Assembly (NCBI RefSeq): GCF_003206615.1 | Contig: NZ_PZJW01000001.1 | Coordinates: 214,684 to 278,683, forward strand | Direction of reading: 5' to 3' | Source of the DNA: Salinicola acroporae | GTDB lineage: Bacteria; Pseudomonadota; Gammaproteobacteria; Pseudomonadales; Halomonadaceae | DNA length: 64,000 nucleotides | Shown: positions 17,547 through 26,656 of the stretch, piece after piece | Numbering within the stretch: the first letter of the stretch is position 1 | Layout: every line of letters begins with the position of its first letter | Made by a program: the position numbers and the translations under genes | Notes under the pieces: model-generated | What the model was told of the DNA's origin: nothing | The model's database searches: none | Seen by the model: only the letters and a program-made list of their open reading frames with translations

Positions 17547-17578
17547 GTTCTTTATATAGAACGTTCCATATAAAGAAC
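17547..17578. promoter_or_regulatory. Doubled GTTC-N8-GAAC operator upstream of XRE-cupin regulator
   Basis: Two 16-bp palindromes abut exactly: GTTCTTTATATAGAAC and GTTCCATATAAAGAAC. Together they make an almost perfect 32-bp palindrome. A TTGACG -35-like hexamer lies at 17534-17539 and the regulator ATG at 17597, so the sites cover the promoter. The likely reading is autoregulation and control of azlCD by the XRE-cupin protein. Confidence 0.65.
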
Positions 17579-17596
17579 GACTGGACCCAATCGCCC

Positions 17597-18142
17597 ATGG
17601 ACGAGATCGCGCTGGAAACCCTGGGACGGCACCTGCAGGCGCTGCGTCAGGCACAGGGCCTGTCGCTGACGCAATTGGCGGCTCAGGCGGAGATCGCCAA
17701 GTCGAACCTGTCCCGCCTCGAGCAGGGGATCGGCAACCCGACCATCGATACGCTGTGGCGCCTAGCGAAGCAGTTGGGGGTACCGTTCGGCACCCTGGTA
17801 GCCCCGGTCGCGACACCGGTGGAGGAGAACGGCGTCAGCGTGCACCTGGTCGAGCAGAGCCATCATCAGCGTCACGACGAGCCGGCCGTCGATGTCTACC
17901 TGATGCGCTGCGCGCCCGGGACGATTCGCCAAGCAGAACCTCACCCGCCAGGCACCCGGGAAACCCTGCAGGTCATCGAGGGCCGGGTGTCGGTAGGCCC
18001 CGCGGGTGAGTCACGCCAGCTTGCCGCCGGAGAGATTTTCACGTTCGCTGCCGATCGACCTCACGACTATCGCGTCAGCGACATGGGCGCGACGCTGCTG
18101 GTCACCATCGTCTACGCCAGGGAAGGACCATCGAATGGCTGA
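17597..18142 (+). CDS. XRE family transcriptional regulator with C-terminal cupin domain
   Basis: The 181-residue regulator has a helix-turn-helix at residues 8-65 (LGRHLQALRQAQGLSLTQLA, then AQAEIAKSNLSRLEQGIGNP) and a cupin sensor domain at about 105-175 (HPPGTRETLQVIEGRVSVG, then AGEIFTFAADRPHDYR). Such proteins repress small export or catabolic operons and sense a small ligand in the cupin. The ATG at MDEIALETLG is chosen; a longer frame would begin inside the doubled operator. It overlaps azlC by eight bases and forms an operon with azlCD, so it probably governs branched-chain amino acid or analogue efflux. Confidence 0.88.
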   Translation: MDEIALETLGRHLQALRQAQGLSLTQLAAQAEIAKSNLSRLEQGIGNPTIDTLWRLAKQLGVPFGTLVAPVATPVEENGVSVHLVEQSHHQRHDEPAVDVYLMRCAPGTIRQAEPHPPGTRETLQVIEGRVSVGPAGESRQLAAGEIFTFAADRPHDYRVSDMGATLLVTIVYAREGPSNG

Positions 18143-18872
18143 TACCGATATGCCGCCACCCTCGAGCGGGTGGTTGACCGGCGTCCGTGAAGCGGTACCC
18201 CTGCTGGGCGGATATCTCCCGGTGGCCGTCTCGTTCGGATTGATCTCCACCCAGGCGGGGTTCAGCACGGTCGAAACCCTGGCGATCTCGGCACTGATCT
18301 ACGCCGGCGCCTCGCAGTTCCTGTTCGTCGGCATGATCGCCAGCGGCTCACCCTTGTGGCTGACCGTGGCGCTGACGTTGCTGATCAACGTGCGCCACGT
18401 CGTCTACGCGCCCAACATCGCGCCCTGGCTGCCGAAGAGTCGCTGGTGGCCATGGCTGATGCACGGTATGACCGATCAGATCTTCGCACTCGCCCATAGC
18501 CGCCTGCCGCAGTTGCCGGCAGCACGGCGCGTGGGCTGGTTCTTCGGCGCCGCCCTGCTGGCCTGGCTCAGTTGGATCGCCGGCTCGTTGCTGGGCGCGG
18601 CCGCCGGTGAGTGGCTGACCCGCCGCTGGCCCCTGCTGGGTGAGGTGATGCCATTTGCACTGCCGGCACTATTTCTGGTGTTGCTCGTGCCGCGCATCAC
18701 CTCCAGGCGCTGGGCACTCGCGCTCGGTGTCAGTATCGTCGCGGCCCTGCTCTGCACTCTGACCGGGCTGACCAATATCGGGATCCCGCTGGCTGCCGCC
18801 TGCGGGGCGTTCTGCTTCTACCTGGTTCGGCTGCCGGCGGCAGCCGGAACGGGGGGAGGGAAACGCCGATGA
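18135..18872 (+). CDS. azlC: Branched-chain amino acid exporter, large subunit
   Basis: The 245-residue membrane protein carries the AzlC family signature: GYLPVAVSFGLISTQAGFS, ALIYAGASQFLFVGMI and LTLLINVRHVVYAPNIAPWL. About six to seven hydrophobic segments are visible. AzlC and AzlD (YgaZH type) form a two-component exporter of branched-chain amino acids such as valine or toxic analogues. Its ATG lies eight bases before the end of the regulator gene and its stop overlaps the azlD start by four bases, so the three genes are translationally coupled. Confidence 0.9.
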   Translation: MADTDMPPPSSGWLTGVREAVPLLGGYLPVAVSFGLISTQAGFSTVETLAISALIYAGASQFLFVGMIASGSPLWLTVALTLLINVRHVVYAPNIAPWLPKSRWWPWLMHGMTDQIFALAHSRLPQLPAARRVGWFFGAALLAWLSWIAGSLLGAAAGEWLTRRWPLLGEVMPFALPALFLVLLVPRITSRRWALALGVSIVAALLCTLTGLTNIGIPLAAACGAFCFYLVRLPAAAGTGGGKRR

Positions 18873-19216
18873 GTCTCGAACTCTGGCTTGGCGTGATCGT
18901 CGCCGCGCTGGGCACCTATCTGCTCCGACTGCTGCCACTGCTCTGGATGCAACGGCACCTGAAACGTCGCGATGGGGAGGCCGAAGTCGATGCCTTGCCA
19001 AAGTGGCTGGTGGTGCTGGGTCCGATGATGATCGCTGCCGTACTGGGGGTTTCGCTGGTACCGCGCACGTCGGATCCTGAGGGCTGGCTGGCGACGGTCG
19101 TCGGGCTGGGCGTCACCCTCGTCGTCTGGCGCAAAACTCGCTCGCTGGGTTGGCCGGTGGTAGGCGGGGTGCTGACGTTCGGGGCCGTGGTGATCGTGGC
19201 CAGGGTCATCATCTAG
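18869..19216 (+). CDS. azlD: Branched-chain amino acid exporter, small subunit
   Basis: The 115-residue protein with about four hydrophobic segments is of the AzlD family (GTYLLRLLPLLWMQRHLKRR, then LPKWLVVLGPMMIAAVLGVSL). The family always works with AzlC in the inner membrane. The start overlaps the azlC stop (ATGA). It is the last gene of the operon and faces the convergent GbdR-like gene, with a hairpin between them. Confidence 0.88.
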   Translation: MSLELWLGVIVAALGTYLLRLLPLLWMQRHLKRRDGEAEVDALPKWLVVLGPMMIAAVLGVSLVPRTSDPEGWLATVVGLGVTLVVWRKTRSLGWPVVGGVLTFGAVVIVARVII

Positions 19217-19273
19217 TCTCTGCCCGTAAGCCGGGGCCAGGCGCCGCAATGGCAGTTGACCGCACGATGACGA

Positions 19274-19295
19274 CGGGCGGCACAAGGGCCGCCCG
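19274..19295. terminator. Hairpin between convergent azlD and gbdR-like gene
   Basis: CGGGCGGC at 19274-19281 pairs with GCCGCCCG at 19288-19295 around a six-base loop. No strong T run follows on either strand, so termination would be modest. The position between convergent genes supports the call. Confidence 0.45.
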
Positions 19296-19319
19296 ATCCG
19301 GAAGTGAGAACCGCGACGC

Positions 19320-20441
19320 TCAGCCCAGCGCGATACTGGCGTAGGTGGGCTCTCCCCTGGCGTGGCTCAGCGCCACCGCTGCACTGCTGGATTGCATCAG
19401 CGGGTCGTTGCCCGCCAGCGGGATCGACGCAGGCTCCAGCCGACGAATCTTCAGCGTCTCGCCTCGGTCCTCGCGCGGCGGCGTGCCAAAATACTCGCGA
19501 TAGCACTTGGAGAAGTGCGGCGTGGAGACGAAACCACAGGCCGAGGCGATCTCGATGATCGGCAACGGTGTCTGCTTGAGCAGTTGCCTCGCCCGCGTCA
19601 GCCGCAACTTGAGATAGTAGCGCGACGGCGAACAGTGCAGATGGCGCTGGAACAGCCGCTCGAGCTGGCGCCGGGAGACATCCACGTAGCTGGCCAGCTC
19701 GTCGAGTTCGATCGGCTCCTCGATATTGGCTTCCATCAACGCCACGATCTCGAGCAGCTTCGGCTGGGTGGTCCCCAGCACATGCTTGAGCGGCACCCGC
19801 TGCTGGTCCTCCTCGCCGCGAACCCGCTCGTAGATGAACATCTCGGAGATGGCCGCCGACAGCTCGCGACCATGGTCACGCCCGATCAGATTGAGCATCA
19901 TGTCCAGCGGTGCGGTGCCGCCCGAGGCCGTGAAGCGGTCGCGGTCGATCGAGAATAGCCGCGTGCTCCAGGCGGTGCGCGGATACGCTTCCTGGATCGC
20001 GGCCAGGCACTCCCAGTGGATGCTGGCGTCGTAACCGTTGAGCAGACCGGCCTGGGCCAGCGCCCAACTGCCGGTGCAGACCGAACCGACCCGCCGCAAC
20101 TGCCGTTGGCGGCCCTGCAGCCAGGTCAGCAGCGCCGGCGTCACCGAGCGTTGTGGCGCAACCCCGCCGCACACCACCAGCCAGTCCAGCCGCAGCGGCG
20201 AATGGGCGCTGGCGTCCGGCGTCACCTGCATGCCGTCGCTCGCGCGAACAGGTGCGCCATCCATGGTCATCACATACCAGCGATAGAGCTCGCGTCCGGC
20301 AAGTTGATTGGCCATGCGCAACGGCTCGATGGCCGATGCCAAGGAAATCAGGGTGAAGTCTTCCAGCAGCAGGAAGCCAAGAGTCTGCGGTTCGGGCGCT
20401 GCGCCTGCGGGGGCGCCACCACGAGCGGGGGTGATTGCCAT
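19320..20441 (-). CDS. gbdR: GlxA/AraC family activator, likely GbdR (glycine betaine regulator)
   Basis: The 373-residue regulator has an N-terminal DJ-1/PfpI-like amidase-fold domain, residues 20-190 (LGFLLLEDFTLISLASAIEPLRMA, then GSVCTGSWALAQAGLLNG). A C-terminal AraC double helix-turn-helix occupies about 225-320 (LDELASYVDVSRRQLERLFQRHL, then IEIASACGFVSTPHFSKCYRE). Pseudomonas aeruginosa GbdR has this build and a similar length, and activates the same dgcA operon in response to betaine and dimethylglycine. The betaine operon lies about 3 kb away, which favours GbdR. A second paralogue at 54225-55211 makes assignment by family alone unsafe. Confidence 0.75.
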   Translation of the reverse strand: MAITPARGGAPAGAAPEPQTLGFLLLEDFTLISLASAIEPLRMANQLAGRELYRWYVMTMDGAPVRASDGMQVTPDASAHSPLRLDWLVVCGGVAPQRSVTPALLTWLQGRQRQLRRVGSVCTGSWALAQAGLLNGYDASIHWECLAAIQEAYPRTAWSTRLFSIDRDRFTASGGTAPLDMMLNLIGRDHGRELSAAISEMFIYERVRGEEDQQRVPLKHVLGTTQPKLLEIVALMEANIEEPIELDELASYVDVSRRQLERLFQRHLHCSPSRYYLKLRLTRARQLLKQTPLPIIEIASACGFVSTPHFSKCYREYFGTPPREDRGETLKIRRLEPASIPLAGNDPLMQSSSAAVALSHARGEPTYASIALG

Positions 20442-20836
20442 GTCATGTCTCCTCCAAGGATGGTTCGGCGGTTATTGTTATTGCGGTTCCCTGGCATCCG
20501 TCGCTCTCGGTCCATGGCGACTTCGTCGGTGTCGAACGGCGCTCGAGCGCGGCCGTGACCTGGCTCGTCGGCGTTTCGACCGGCCTGTTTCGACTGTAAT
20601 CCCTGTGACTAGGCGACGCATGCGTTTTTATCTCTGCGCGACACCGCCATCGCCATTAGGCACCTCGATGTCGTTTTTAGAACAGATCGTCCTCCGTCGG
20701 GTACGTCGATGTCGCAATTCAAACAGGACGTGAAAAAGTGTTACCGAATGAAGGTGATAACAAGTATCATTCACACCATTATCGTCCCGTTACCGCCTGA
20801 TCACCGTTCATCGCGACTTGCCACTGGATTTCCGTC
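20442..20836. other. Intergenic region between gbdR-like gene and efe operon
   Basis: This 395-base divergent spacer carries the promoters of the regulator and of the iron operon. A Fur box lies at 20756-20774. No convincing coding frame or RNA structure was found in the rest. Confidence 0.6.
20756..20774. promoter_or_regulatory. Fur box of the efe operon
   Basis: GATAACAAGTATCATTCAC matches 13 of the 19 positions of the consensus Fur box. It lies 62 bases before the efeU start. This fits iron repression of the downstream ferrous uptake operon. Confidence 0.65.
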
Positions 20837-21685
20837 ATGTTGGTACCCTTTCTGATCATGTTGAGAGAAGGGCTGGAAGCGGCCCTGGTCGTCGGCATCA
20901 TCGCCAGCTATCTCCATCAGACCGGCCGTGGCGCCTGGATGCCCGCGGTGTGGATCGGCATTTTTCTAGCCGCCGCGCTGGCCCTATTCGTCGGTGCGGG
21001 ACTGCAGTTCGCCAGTGCCGAGTTCCCGCAGCGTCAACAGGAGCTGTTCGAGGCACTGGTCGGCTTCCTCGCTGTCGGCGTGCTGACCTGGATGGTGATG
21101 TGGATGCGACGCGCCGCCAGCGGCATGCGGCGGGAACTCACCCGGTCGCTGGACCGGGCGTTCGGCAGCGGTAGACGTCATACCTACGCGCTGATCGGCA
21201 TGGTCTTTCTCGCCGTGGCGCGCGAGGGGCTGGAATCGATCTTCTTTCTGCTGGCGGTGTTCCAGCAGAGCAGCGGCTCGGAGGCGCCTATGGGCGCGCT
21301 ACTGGGCCTGGTCGTCGCAGCTGTCGTCGGCCTGGCCCTCTACCGCGGCAGCTTGAGGCTGCCGCTGGCGCATTTCTTCCGTCTCACCGGCTTGTTCATC
21401 CTGCTGGTCGCGGCAGGTCTGTTCGCCGGCTCGGTGCGCGCACTGCATGAGGCGGGTCTCTGGAATCACGCCCAGGGTGTGGTTTTCGACCTGAGCGATC
21501 GTCTACCGCTGGATACGCCGCTGGGGTCGTTATTCTCGGGCATCTTCGGCTACCAGCCGGCCCCCACGATGAGTGAGGTCGTGGCTTATATCGGCTATCT
21601 GGCCGTCGCGTCTTGGCTGCTGTGGCTTGGTCCGTCCTCGCCTCGGGCGTCGGCGGCAATCCAGTCCCGGCACGGGAGGGCCTGA
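20837..21685 (+). CDS. efeU: Ferrous iron permease EfeU (FTR1 family)
   Basis: The 282-residue polytopic protein has two REGLE iron-binding motifs: R10-E14 in the first helix (LREGLEAALVVGII) and a second near residue 128 (AREGLESIFFLLAVF). This is diagnostic of the FTR1/EfeU permease. It transports iron oxidised or delivered by EfeO/EfeB across the inner membrane. The length is close to E. coli EfeU (276). It is the first gene of a four-gene operon preceded by a Fur box, and efeO starts three bases after its stop. Confidence 0.92.
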   Translation: MLVPFLIMLREGLEAALVVGIIASYLHQTGRGAWMPAVWIGIFLAAALALFVGAGLQFASAEFPQRQQELFEALVGFLAVGVLTWMVMWMRRAASGMRRELTRSLDRAFGSGRRHTYALIGMVFLAVAREGLESIFFLLAVFQQSSGSEAPMGALLGLVVAAVVGLALYRGSLRLPLAHFFRLTGLFILLVAAGLFAGSVRALHEAGLWNHAQGVVFDLSDRLPLDTPLGSLFSGIFGYQPAPTMSEVVAYIGYLAVASWLLWLGPSSPRASAAIQSRHGRA

Positions 21686-21688
21686 GCC

Positions 21689-22840
21689 ATGTCGCACGCC
21701 GCATCCGTCGCGCCGCCCTCCTCTCGCGCCCTGCGCCTGGGGATGGCGTTGTCGTTTCTGCTGACGCTGGTTGCCCTGGGCGTTTTCACGCTCTCGCTGC
21801 GGGCCGTGCATCCCGTCGGCGACGCCGGCCAGGTCGTCGAAGTGACCGCCACCGGTTGCGAGCCCAACCGCCTGGAAGTGGCCGCTGGACGGCGCACGTT
21901 CACCGTGGTCAACCGGTCGAACCGGGCCATCGAGTGGGAGATCATCGACGGCGTGATGGTGCTTGCGGAGCGGGAGAACATCGCGCCCGGCCTGCGCCAG
22001 CCGTTGACGGCGACGTTGCAGGCGGGTGATTACGTGATGACTTGCGGCCTGCTCAGCAATCCGCGAGGCACCCTGCATGTCCTCGCCGGGGACGCGAGCG
22101 CCCAGCCCGCCGCCCTTCCGGCAACCGCCTTCGTGGGCGCGCTGGCCGAGTATCGCGTCTATACCACGCTGCAGCTACGCAGGCTCCGCGCCAGTGCCGT
22201 CGAGCTGCGCGATGCGATCGATGCCGGCGATCTCGATGCCGCCCGTCGTGCCTATCGGGAAGCGCGTCGCGCCGACCTGCACCTGGCCATGCCCATCGGC
22301 CTCTACAGCGATATCGATCAGCGCCTCAATGCGCACGCCGACGACTTCGAACGGCGCGAAGCCGACCCTGCCTTCGTCGGCTTCCATCGGCTCGCTTACG
22401 GCCTGTTCGGGCAGCAGGATACCGCCGGCCTGGCGCCGATTGCCGCGCAACTGCTGACCGATGTGGAAACACTCACCGAACGGCTGAAGCACGCCTCGAT
22501 CCCGCCGGCCCAACTGGCGGACGGGACTTCGCGCGTGCTGGAGGCGTGGCTCGACCACCATCGTGGCGAGAGCGCCATCGCGGGCCCAGACCTTGCCGAT
22601 CTCGTCGCCCTGACGGAAGGGGCCGACAAGATCGTCTCGCTGCTGGCACCGCTCCTGGAGGGTCAGTCTCCCGCCACCCTGCAGACGCTGGAAGCCAACC
22701 TGAGCACGCTACAACAGGATCTGCCGGCGGCCGACTCGTCGATGCCAGCCGGCGTCGCCGCCGGGGGACTGCTGCAGGCCACCAGCGCCCTGGCCGACTC
22801 GCTCGCCGGCATCAACCAAACCCTCACCCTGAAAGGTTAA
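21689..22840 (+). CDS. efeO: Iron uptake protein EfeO (cupredoxin plus M75-like domain)
   Basis: The 383-residue protein has a hydrophobic N-terminal export or anchor segment at about residues 15-35. A cupredoxin domain follows at about 48-130, with the EfeO pattern [24 protein letters not shown] and [13 protein letters not shown]. Its C-terminal half is M75/imelysin-like. The metal motif HxxE of that domain, present in E. coli EfeO, reads H233-R-L-A236 here, so the glutamate is missing. A separate M75 protein with an intact motif is encoded two genes downstream and may have taken over that function. The cupredoxin cysteines and Met/Trp pattern look intact. Confidence 0.88.
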   Translation: MSHAASVAPPSSRALRLGMALSFLLTLVALGVFTLSLRAVHPVGDAGQVVEVTATGCEPNRLEVAAGRRTFTVVNRSNRAIEWEIIDGVMVLAERENIAPGLRQPLTATLQAGDYVMTCGLLSNPRGTLHVLAGDASAQPAALPATAFVGALAEYRVYTTLQLRRLRASAVELRDAIDAGDLDAARRAYREARRADLHLAMPIGLYSDIDQRLNAHADDFERREADPAFVGFHRLAYGLFGQQDTAGLAPIAAQLLTDVETLTERLKHASIPPAQLADGTSRVLEAWLDHHRGESAIAGPDLADLVALTEGADKIVSLLAPLLEGQSPATLQTLEANLSTLQQDLPAADSSMPAGVAAGGLLQATSALADSLAGINQTLTLKG

Positions 22841-22859
22841 TCGACCTCGGTCATCGCCC

Positions 22860-24251
22860 ATGAGTCAGTTCGATCGTCATTCAGGCTGTCCCTTTCATCG
22901 CCGGACAGACCGTTCTCAGTCAGCACTCTCCCAGTCCGACACGTCCACGCCTGCCCACCGTGAACGCCGCCGCTTTCTCAAGGGCGCCGGCTTGACCGGC
23001 CTTGGCCTGGGGCTGGGCGGGATCGGGCTCGGTGGCACCTGCCCGGCCCGGGCCTTGGCTGCCACCGGGCACGGCCAGGATGTCACGAGCGCACCACAGG
23101 AGCAGGACTCGCAACTGCGCTACCCATTCTACGGCCATCATCAGCAGGGCATCGTCACCCCGCGCCCGGCCACCGGGATGCTGGTCGCGTTCGACGTACT
23201 GGCGCGGGATCGAGACGATCTGGAAAGGTTACTGAAGATACTGACCGAGCGGATGGCCTTTCTGACCCAGGGCGGCAACATTCCCGAGCGGAACCCGCTC
23301 TTCCCGCCGCCGGACTCCGGCATCCTGGGCCCGGTGGTCGCCCCCGACGGCCTGACCATGACCCTCGCGGTGGGCGACTCCCTGTTCGACCAGCGCTTCG
23401 GCCTGGCAGGCGCCCGACCGAAGCGCCTGCAGCGCATGGAGGGCTTCCCCAACGACGCCCTGGATGCCGCACGCTGCCACGGCGACCTGGCACTCCAGAT
23501 CTGCGCCAATACGCTGGACACCGGCTATCACGCGTTGCGCGACATCATCAAGAATACGCCGGGGCTGCTGATGGTGCGCTGGAAGCAGGAAGGCACCGTG
23601 CCGCTGCTGCCGCCCGCTCCAGGCGACAGCGACGGCAGTGCCCGCAATTTCCTCGGTTTCCGTGACGGTTCTGCCAATCCCGATGGCAGCGACGACGCGC
23701 TGATGGACGAGCTGGTGTGGGTCGGCGGGGATCACGACGAACCGGCCTGGGCTCGCGGCGGCAGCTATCTCGCGGCGCGCATCATCCGCAACTTCGTCGA
23801 GCGTTGGGACCGCACGCCATTGCAGGAGCAGGAAATGATCTTCGGTCGTCGCAAGATGAGCGGTGCGCCGCTTTCCAAGGATGGCGCCGAGGGCAAGGAG
23901 CAGGATGTCCCCGACTATACGCGGGATCCGGAGGGCGAGATCACCCCGCTCGACGCCCATATCCGGCTGGCCAACCCGCGCACGCTCGCCACCGAGAAAA
24001 ATCGCATCCTGCGACGACCGTTCAACTACTCCAATGGCGTCGAGGCCAACGGACAGCTCGACATGGGGTTGCTGTTCCTCTGCTTCCAGGCCGATCTGGA
24101 GGCGGGATTCATCACCGTTCAGCATCGCCTCGACGGCGAGCCGCTGGAGGAGTACATCAAGCCGGTGGGCGGCGGCTACTTCTTCGTGCTGCCCGGGGCG
24201 CGGGACGCCAACGATTTTCTGGGCAGTGGCCTGCTGGCCGCCTCGGCCTGA
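22860..24251 (+). CDS. efeB: Dye-decolorizing peroxidase EfeB, Tat-exported
   Basis: The 463-residue haem peroxidase starts with a twin-arginine signal ([20 protein letters not shown], about residues 35-55). It carries the DyP motif GFRDGSANP with the catalytic Asp, the haem-ligand segment [11 protein letters not shown], and a conserved Arg further on. EfeB oxidises ferrous iron or recovers iron from haem in the periplasm and works with EfeU and EfeO. It follows efeO by 19 bases on the same strand. The length agrees with E. coli EfeB (423) plus a longer N-terminus of about 34 residues before the Tat motif; translation could start later, but no closer ATG is seen. Confidence 0.9.
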   Translation: MSQFDRHSGCPFHRRTDRSQSALSQSDTSTPAHRERRRFLKGAGLTGLGLGLGGIGLGGTCPARALAATGHGQDVTSAPQEQDSQLRYPFYGHHQQGIVTPRPATGMLVAFDVLARDRDDLERLLKILTERMAFLTQGGNIPERNPLFPPPDSGILGPVVAPDGLTMTLAVGDSLFDQRFGLAGARPKRLQRMEGFPNDALDAARCHGDLALQICANTLDTGYHALRDIIKNTPGLLMVRWKQEGTVPLLPPAPGDSDGSARNFLGFRDGSANPDGSDDALMDELVWVGGDHDEPAWARGGSYLAARIIRNFVERWDRTPLQEQEMIFGRRKMSGAPLSKDGAEGKEQDVPDYTRDPEGEITPLDAHIRLANPRTLATEKNRILRRPFNYSNGVEANGQLDMGLLFLCFQADLEAGFITVQHRLDGEPLEEYIKPVGGGYFFVLPGARDANDFLGSGLLAASA

Positions 24252-24378
24252 GCCGGTTCGGCGCGGGCAGCAGAAGTCGGGCAACCCGAATCGACAGCAA
24301 GAACAATCGCGCTCGCGACGACGAGCCGACGAGGCACGACCGCCGACTGGCACTCGAATCATTCAACGGAGGCAGACA

Positions 24379-25242
24379 ATGAAGACAACTCGACAGTGGA
24401 TCGCGACCGGCGCTTTCGCGCTACTCCCGCTCGCGCCTTTCACAGCCCTTATCACGGCTCCGGCCGCCCAAGCCGCGGTCGCCCCGGAAGCGCTGGTCGC
24501 CCCGGTCGCCGACTACAAGCTCTATGTGCTCGACAATCTCGAGCAATTGGTCAGCCACACCCGGGATTTCACCGCCGCCATCCAGGCCGGTGACGTCGAG
24601 AAGGCGCAGGCGCTATACGCTCCGACCCGGGTCTACTACGAGCGCATCGAGCCGATCGCCGAGCTTTTCGCCGATCTCGACGCCAGCATCGACGCGCGGG
24701 AGGACGACTACGAGAAAGGTGTCGCGGATCCCGACTTCACCGGTTTCCACCGTCTCGAGTACGCCCTGTTTCACGACCACAGCACCGACGGCATGGACAA
24801 GTACGCCCAGGGCCTGATGGATGACGTCAACGACCTGGACAGTCGCGTCCAGGGCCTGACTTTCCCGCCAGAGACGGTCGTCGGCGGGGCTGCCGCATTG
24901 ATGGAAGAGGTCGCGGCGACCAAGGTTTCCGGCGAGGAGGATCGCTACAGCCGCACCGACCTGTGGGACTTCCAGGGCAATGTCGACGGCGCGCGGGAGA
25001 TCTTCGAGCTGTTCAAGCCGTTGGCCGCGCAGGAGGACGCTGGCTTCGTCGAACGCGTCCAGACCAATTTCGACGACGTGGAAGAGACCCTGGCTGACTA
25101 CCGTCTGGACGCCGACGATCCCAGCGCAGGCTTCGAATCCTACGACGAGGTCAGCGATGCCGACCGCCGCGCCCTGACCGGGCCGGTGACCGTGCTCGCC
25201 GAGGACCTGTCGACGCTTCGCGGTCTGCTCGGCCTGAACTGA
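24379..25242 (+). CDS. efeM: EfeM-like periplasmic M75/imelysin iron uptake lipoprotein-type component
   Basis: The 287-residue protein has a signal peptide ending near APAAQA (residues 30-34) and a single M75 domain. The sequence YAPTRVYYERIEPIAELFAD, then DASIDAREDDYE and GFHRLEYALF, is strongly like the C-terminal half of E. coli EfeO. It holds the intact HxxE metal motif (H124 to E127). No cupredoxin is present, which defines the EfeM form. An AACGGAGG ribosome-binding site lies upstream. It is the fourth gene of the efe operon, 127 bases after efeB, and complements the EfeO that lacks the motif. Confidence 0.85.
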   Translation: MKTTRQWIATGAFALLPLAPFTALITAPAAQAAVAPEALVAPVADYKLYVLDNLEQLVSHTRDFTAAIQAGDVEKAQALYAPTRVYYERIEPIAELFADLDASIDAREDDYEKGVADPDFTGFHRLEYALFHDHSTDGMDKYAQGLMDDVNDLDSRVQGLTFPPETVVGGAAALMEEVAATKVSGEEDRYSRTDLWDFQGNVDGAREIFELFKPLAAQEDAGFVERVQTNFDDVEETLADYRLDADDPSAGFESYDEVSDADRRALTGPVTVLAEDLSTLRGLLGLN

Positions 25243-25255
25243 GCGGGCCCAAGGG

Positions 25256-26500
25256 TCAGTCGCTCGCCGCGCGCCTGACCCGCTGACGGTCGTCGTCCAG
25301 CGTCAGCCCCTGGTCGAAGCGCTTGAGCAACAGTTCGCGGTGGTCGTTGACGAGACGCTTGAAGCGCTCGTCACCGATCGCCGCCAGCGCGCTCAACGCC
25401 TTCTGCAACCGTATCCCGACCTCCACCGTCGAAGCCCCGTCCCGAGCGATCGGTGTGAAGAAATCGTCGAACACATCGGCCGTCGAGAGTGGCTCGACGA
25501 AGACATGGGCGGCAGGCTGTTCGGCTTCATCGATACCGTCGGCCGCATGCCTCACCCACGGTGTCAGTACGCGGACGCCGCAGCCGATCACGTCGATGGC
25601 GGTGCCCGGGTCGTTGATACCCGGCGAGAGCGCCTTGGAGGCAACTTCGGCCAGTACGATGATGCCGAAGCGCGGATCCTGCTCGAAGCGCCGCGACGGG
25701 CCAATGGTGAATGCGGCACGGATTCTCCCGGCCCGCTCATCGCTGGTCTCGCCGCTTGTCGCCAGTACGACACCACTATCGACGAACTTGCCCGGCAGCA
25801 CCTGCACGTAGATCGCCTCTCGCTCGTTGGTCGCCAACGAATCGAGCAGTGGCATGTCGATGTGCTGAATGTAGCCGACCTTGTCGGCATGAACGGGATT
25901 AAGCGCCGGCCGGCTGTGCGCCGGCATTGCCTGACCACCGAGGTAAGGGTTCTCGATGCGAGACTGGAGGGCGTCGCTCGCCGCGCGCTCGACCTTGGCG
26001 ATGGTGTCTCGCACGCGCCCCAATCGCGTCAGATAACCGGCCCACTTGATCAGTTGATAGACCACCAGCACGATGACCAGGATCGTCGCGGCGAACAGCA
26101 GCGTGCGGCCGTCTTCGTCGTAGACGCCGGCAGCCAGGGCGACGATGCCGACCAGGCTGAAGAGAAACGCGCCGATGAACGTGGCCAGGGTATTCTGCGT
26201 GATACGGTCCTCGATCAGCAGCAGTGTCGCCCGCGGGCTGACATTGCTGGTCGCCGAGCCATACGCCGTTACCATCGCGCTCAGCGAGAAAGTGGTGACC
26301 GCCAACATGCTGGAGGCGATGATATTGAGGATGCTGTCCACCGATCGTGAACCGATGCTGACGACCGAGGGAACATCCAGCCACGGCGATGCCAACCAGG
26401 CGACGAGTGCCGTGAGCACCCCGCCCAGCGAGAACAGCGTGGCGCGATACCACAAGGATCGGTGTAGCCGGCGCCACACCCATCGAAAACGTCCTACCAT
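25256..26500 (-). CDS. DUF2254 domain membrane protein
   Basis: The 414-residue protein has four hydrophobic segments in its first 170 residues and a soluble C-terminal domain. It shows the DUF2254 pattern: RSVDSILNIIASSMLAVTTFSLS, ATSNVSPRATLLLIEDRITQNTLATFIGAF, and FGIIVLAEVASKALSPGINDPGTA. Function is unknown. It converges with the efe operon 13 bases away and is divergent from topoisomerase IB, so it is probably its own transcription unit. Confidence 0.85.
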   Translation of the reverse strand: MVGRFRWVWRRLHRSLWYRATLFSLGGVLTALVAWLASPWLDVPSVVSIGSRSVDSILNIIASSMLAVTTFSLSAMVTAYGSATSNVSPRATLLLIEDRITQNTLATFIGAFLFSLVGIVALAAGVYDEDGRTLLFAATILVIVLVVYQLIKWAGYLTRLGRVRDTIAKVERAASDALQSRIENPYLGGQAMPAHSRPALNPVHADKVGYIQHIDMPLLDSLATNEREAIYVQVLPGKFVDSGVVLATSGETSDERAGRIRAAFTIGPSRRFEQDPRFGIIVLAEVASKALSPGINDPGTAIDVIGCGVRVLTPWVRHAADGIDEAEQPAAHVFVEPLSTADVFDDFFTPIARDGASTVEVGIRLQKALSALAAIGDERFKRLVNDHRELLLKRFDQGLTLDDDRQRVRRAASD

Positions 26501-26656
26501 CTCGCCACTCCCGTCCCTGAACCAGAATTCGCTCAGTCTAGGTCAAACCGTCGTGCCTCGAGTGTTTTAGCGGCGCTGGTCTATCCTGATCTCGAATCTG
26601 TCACGCCAATGACGGCGGGCAACACCGATGATCGGTTTCGGCAAAAGGAGTTTGCC

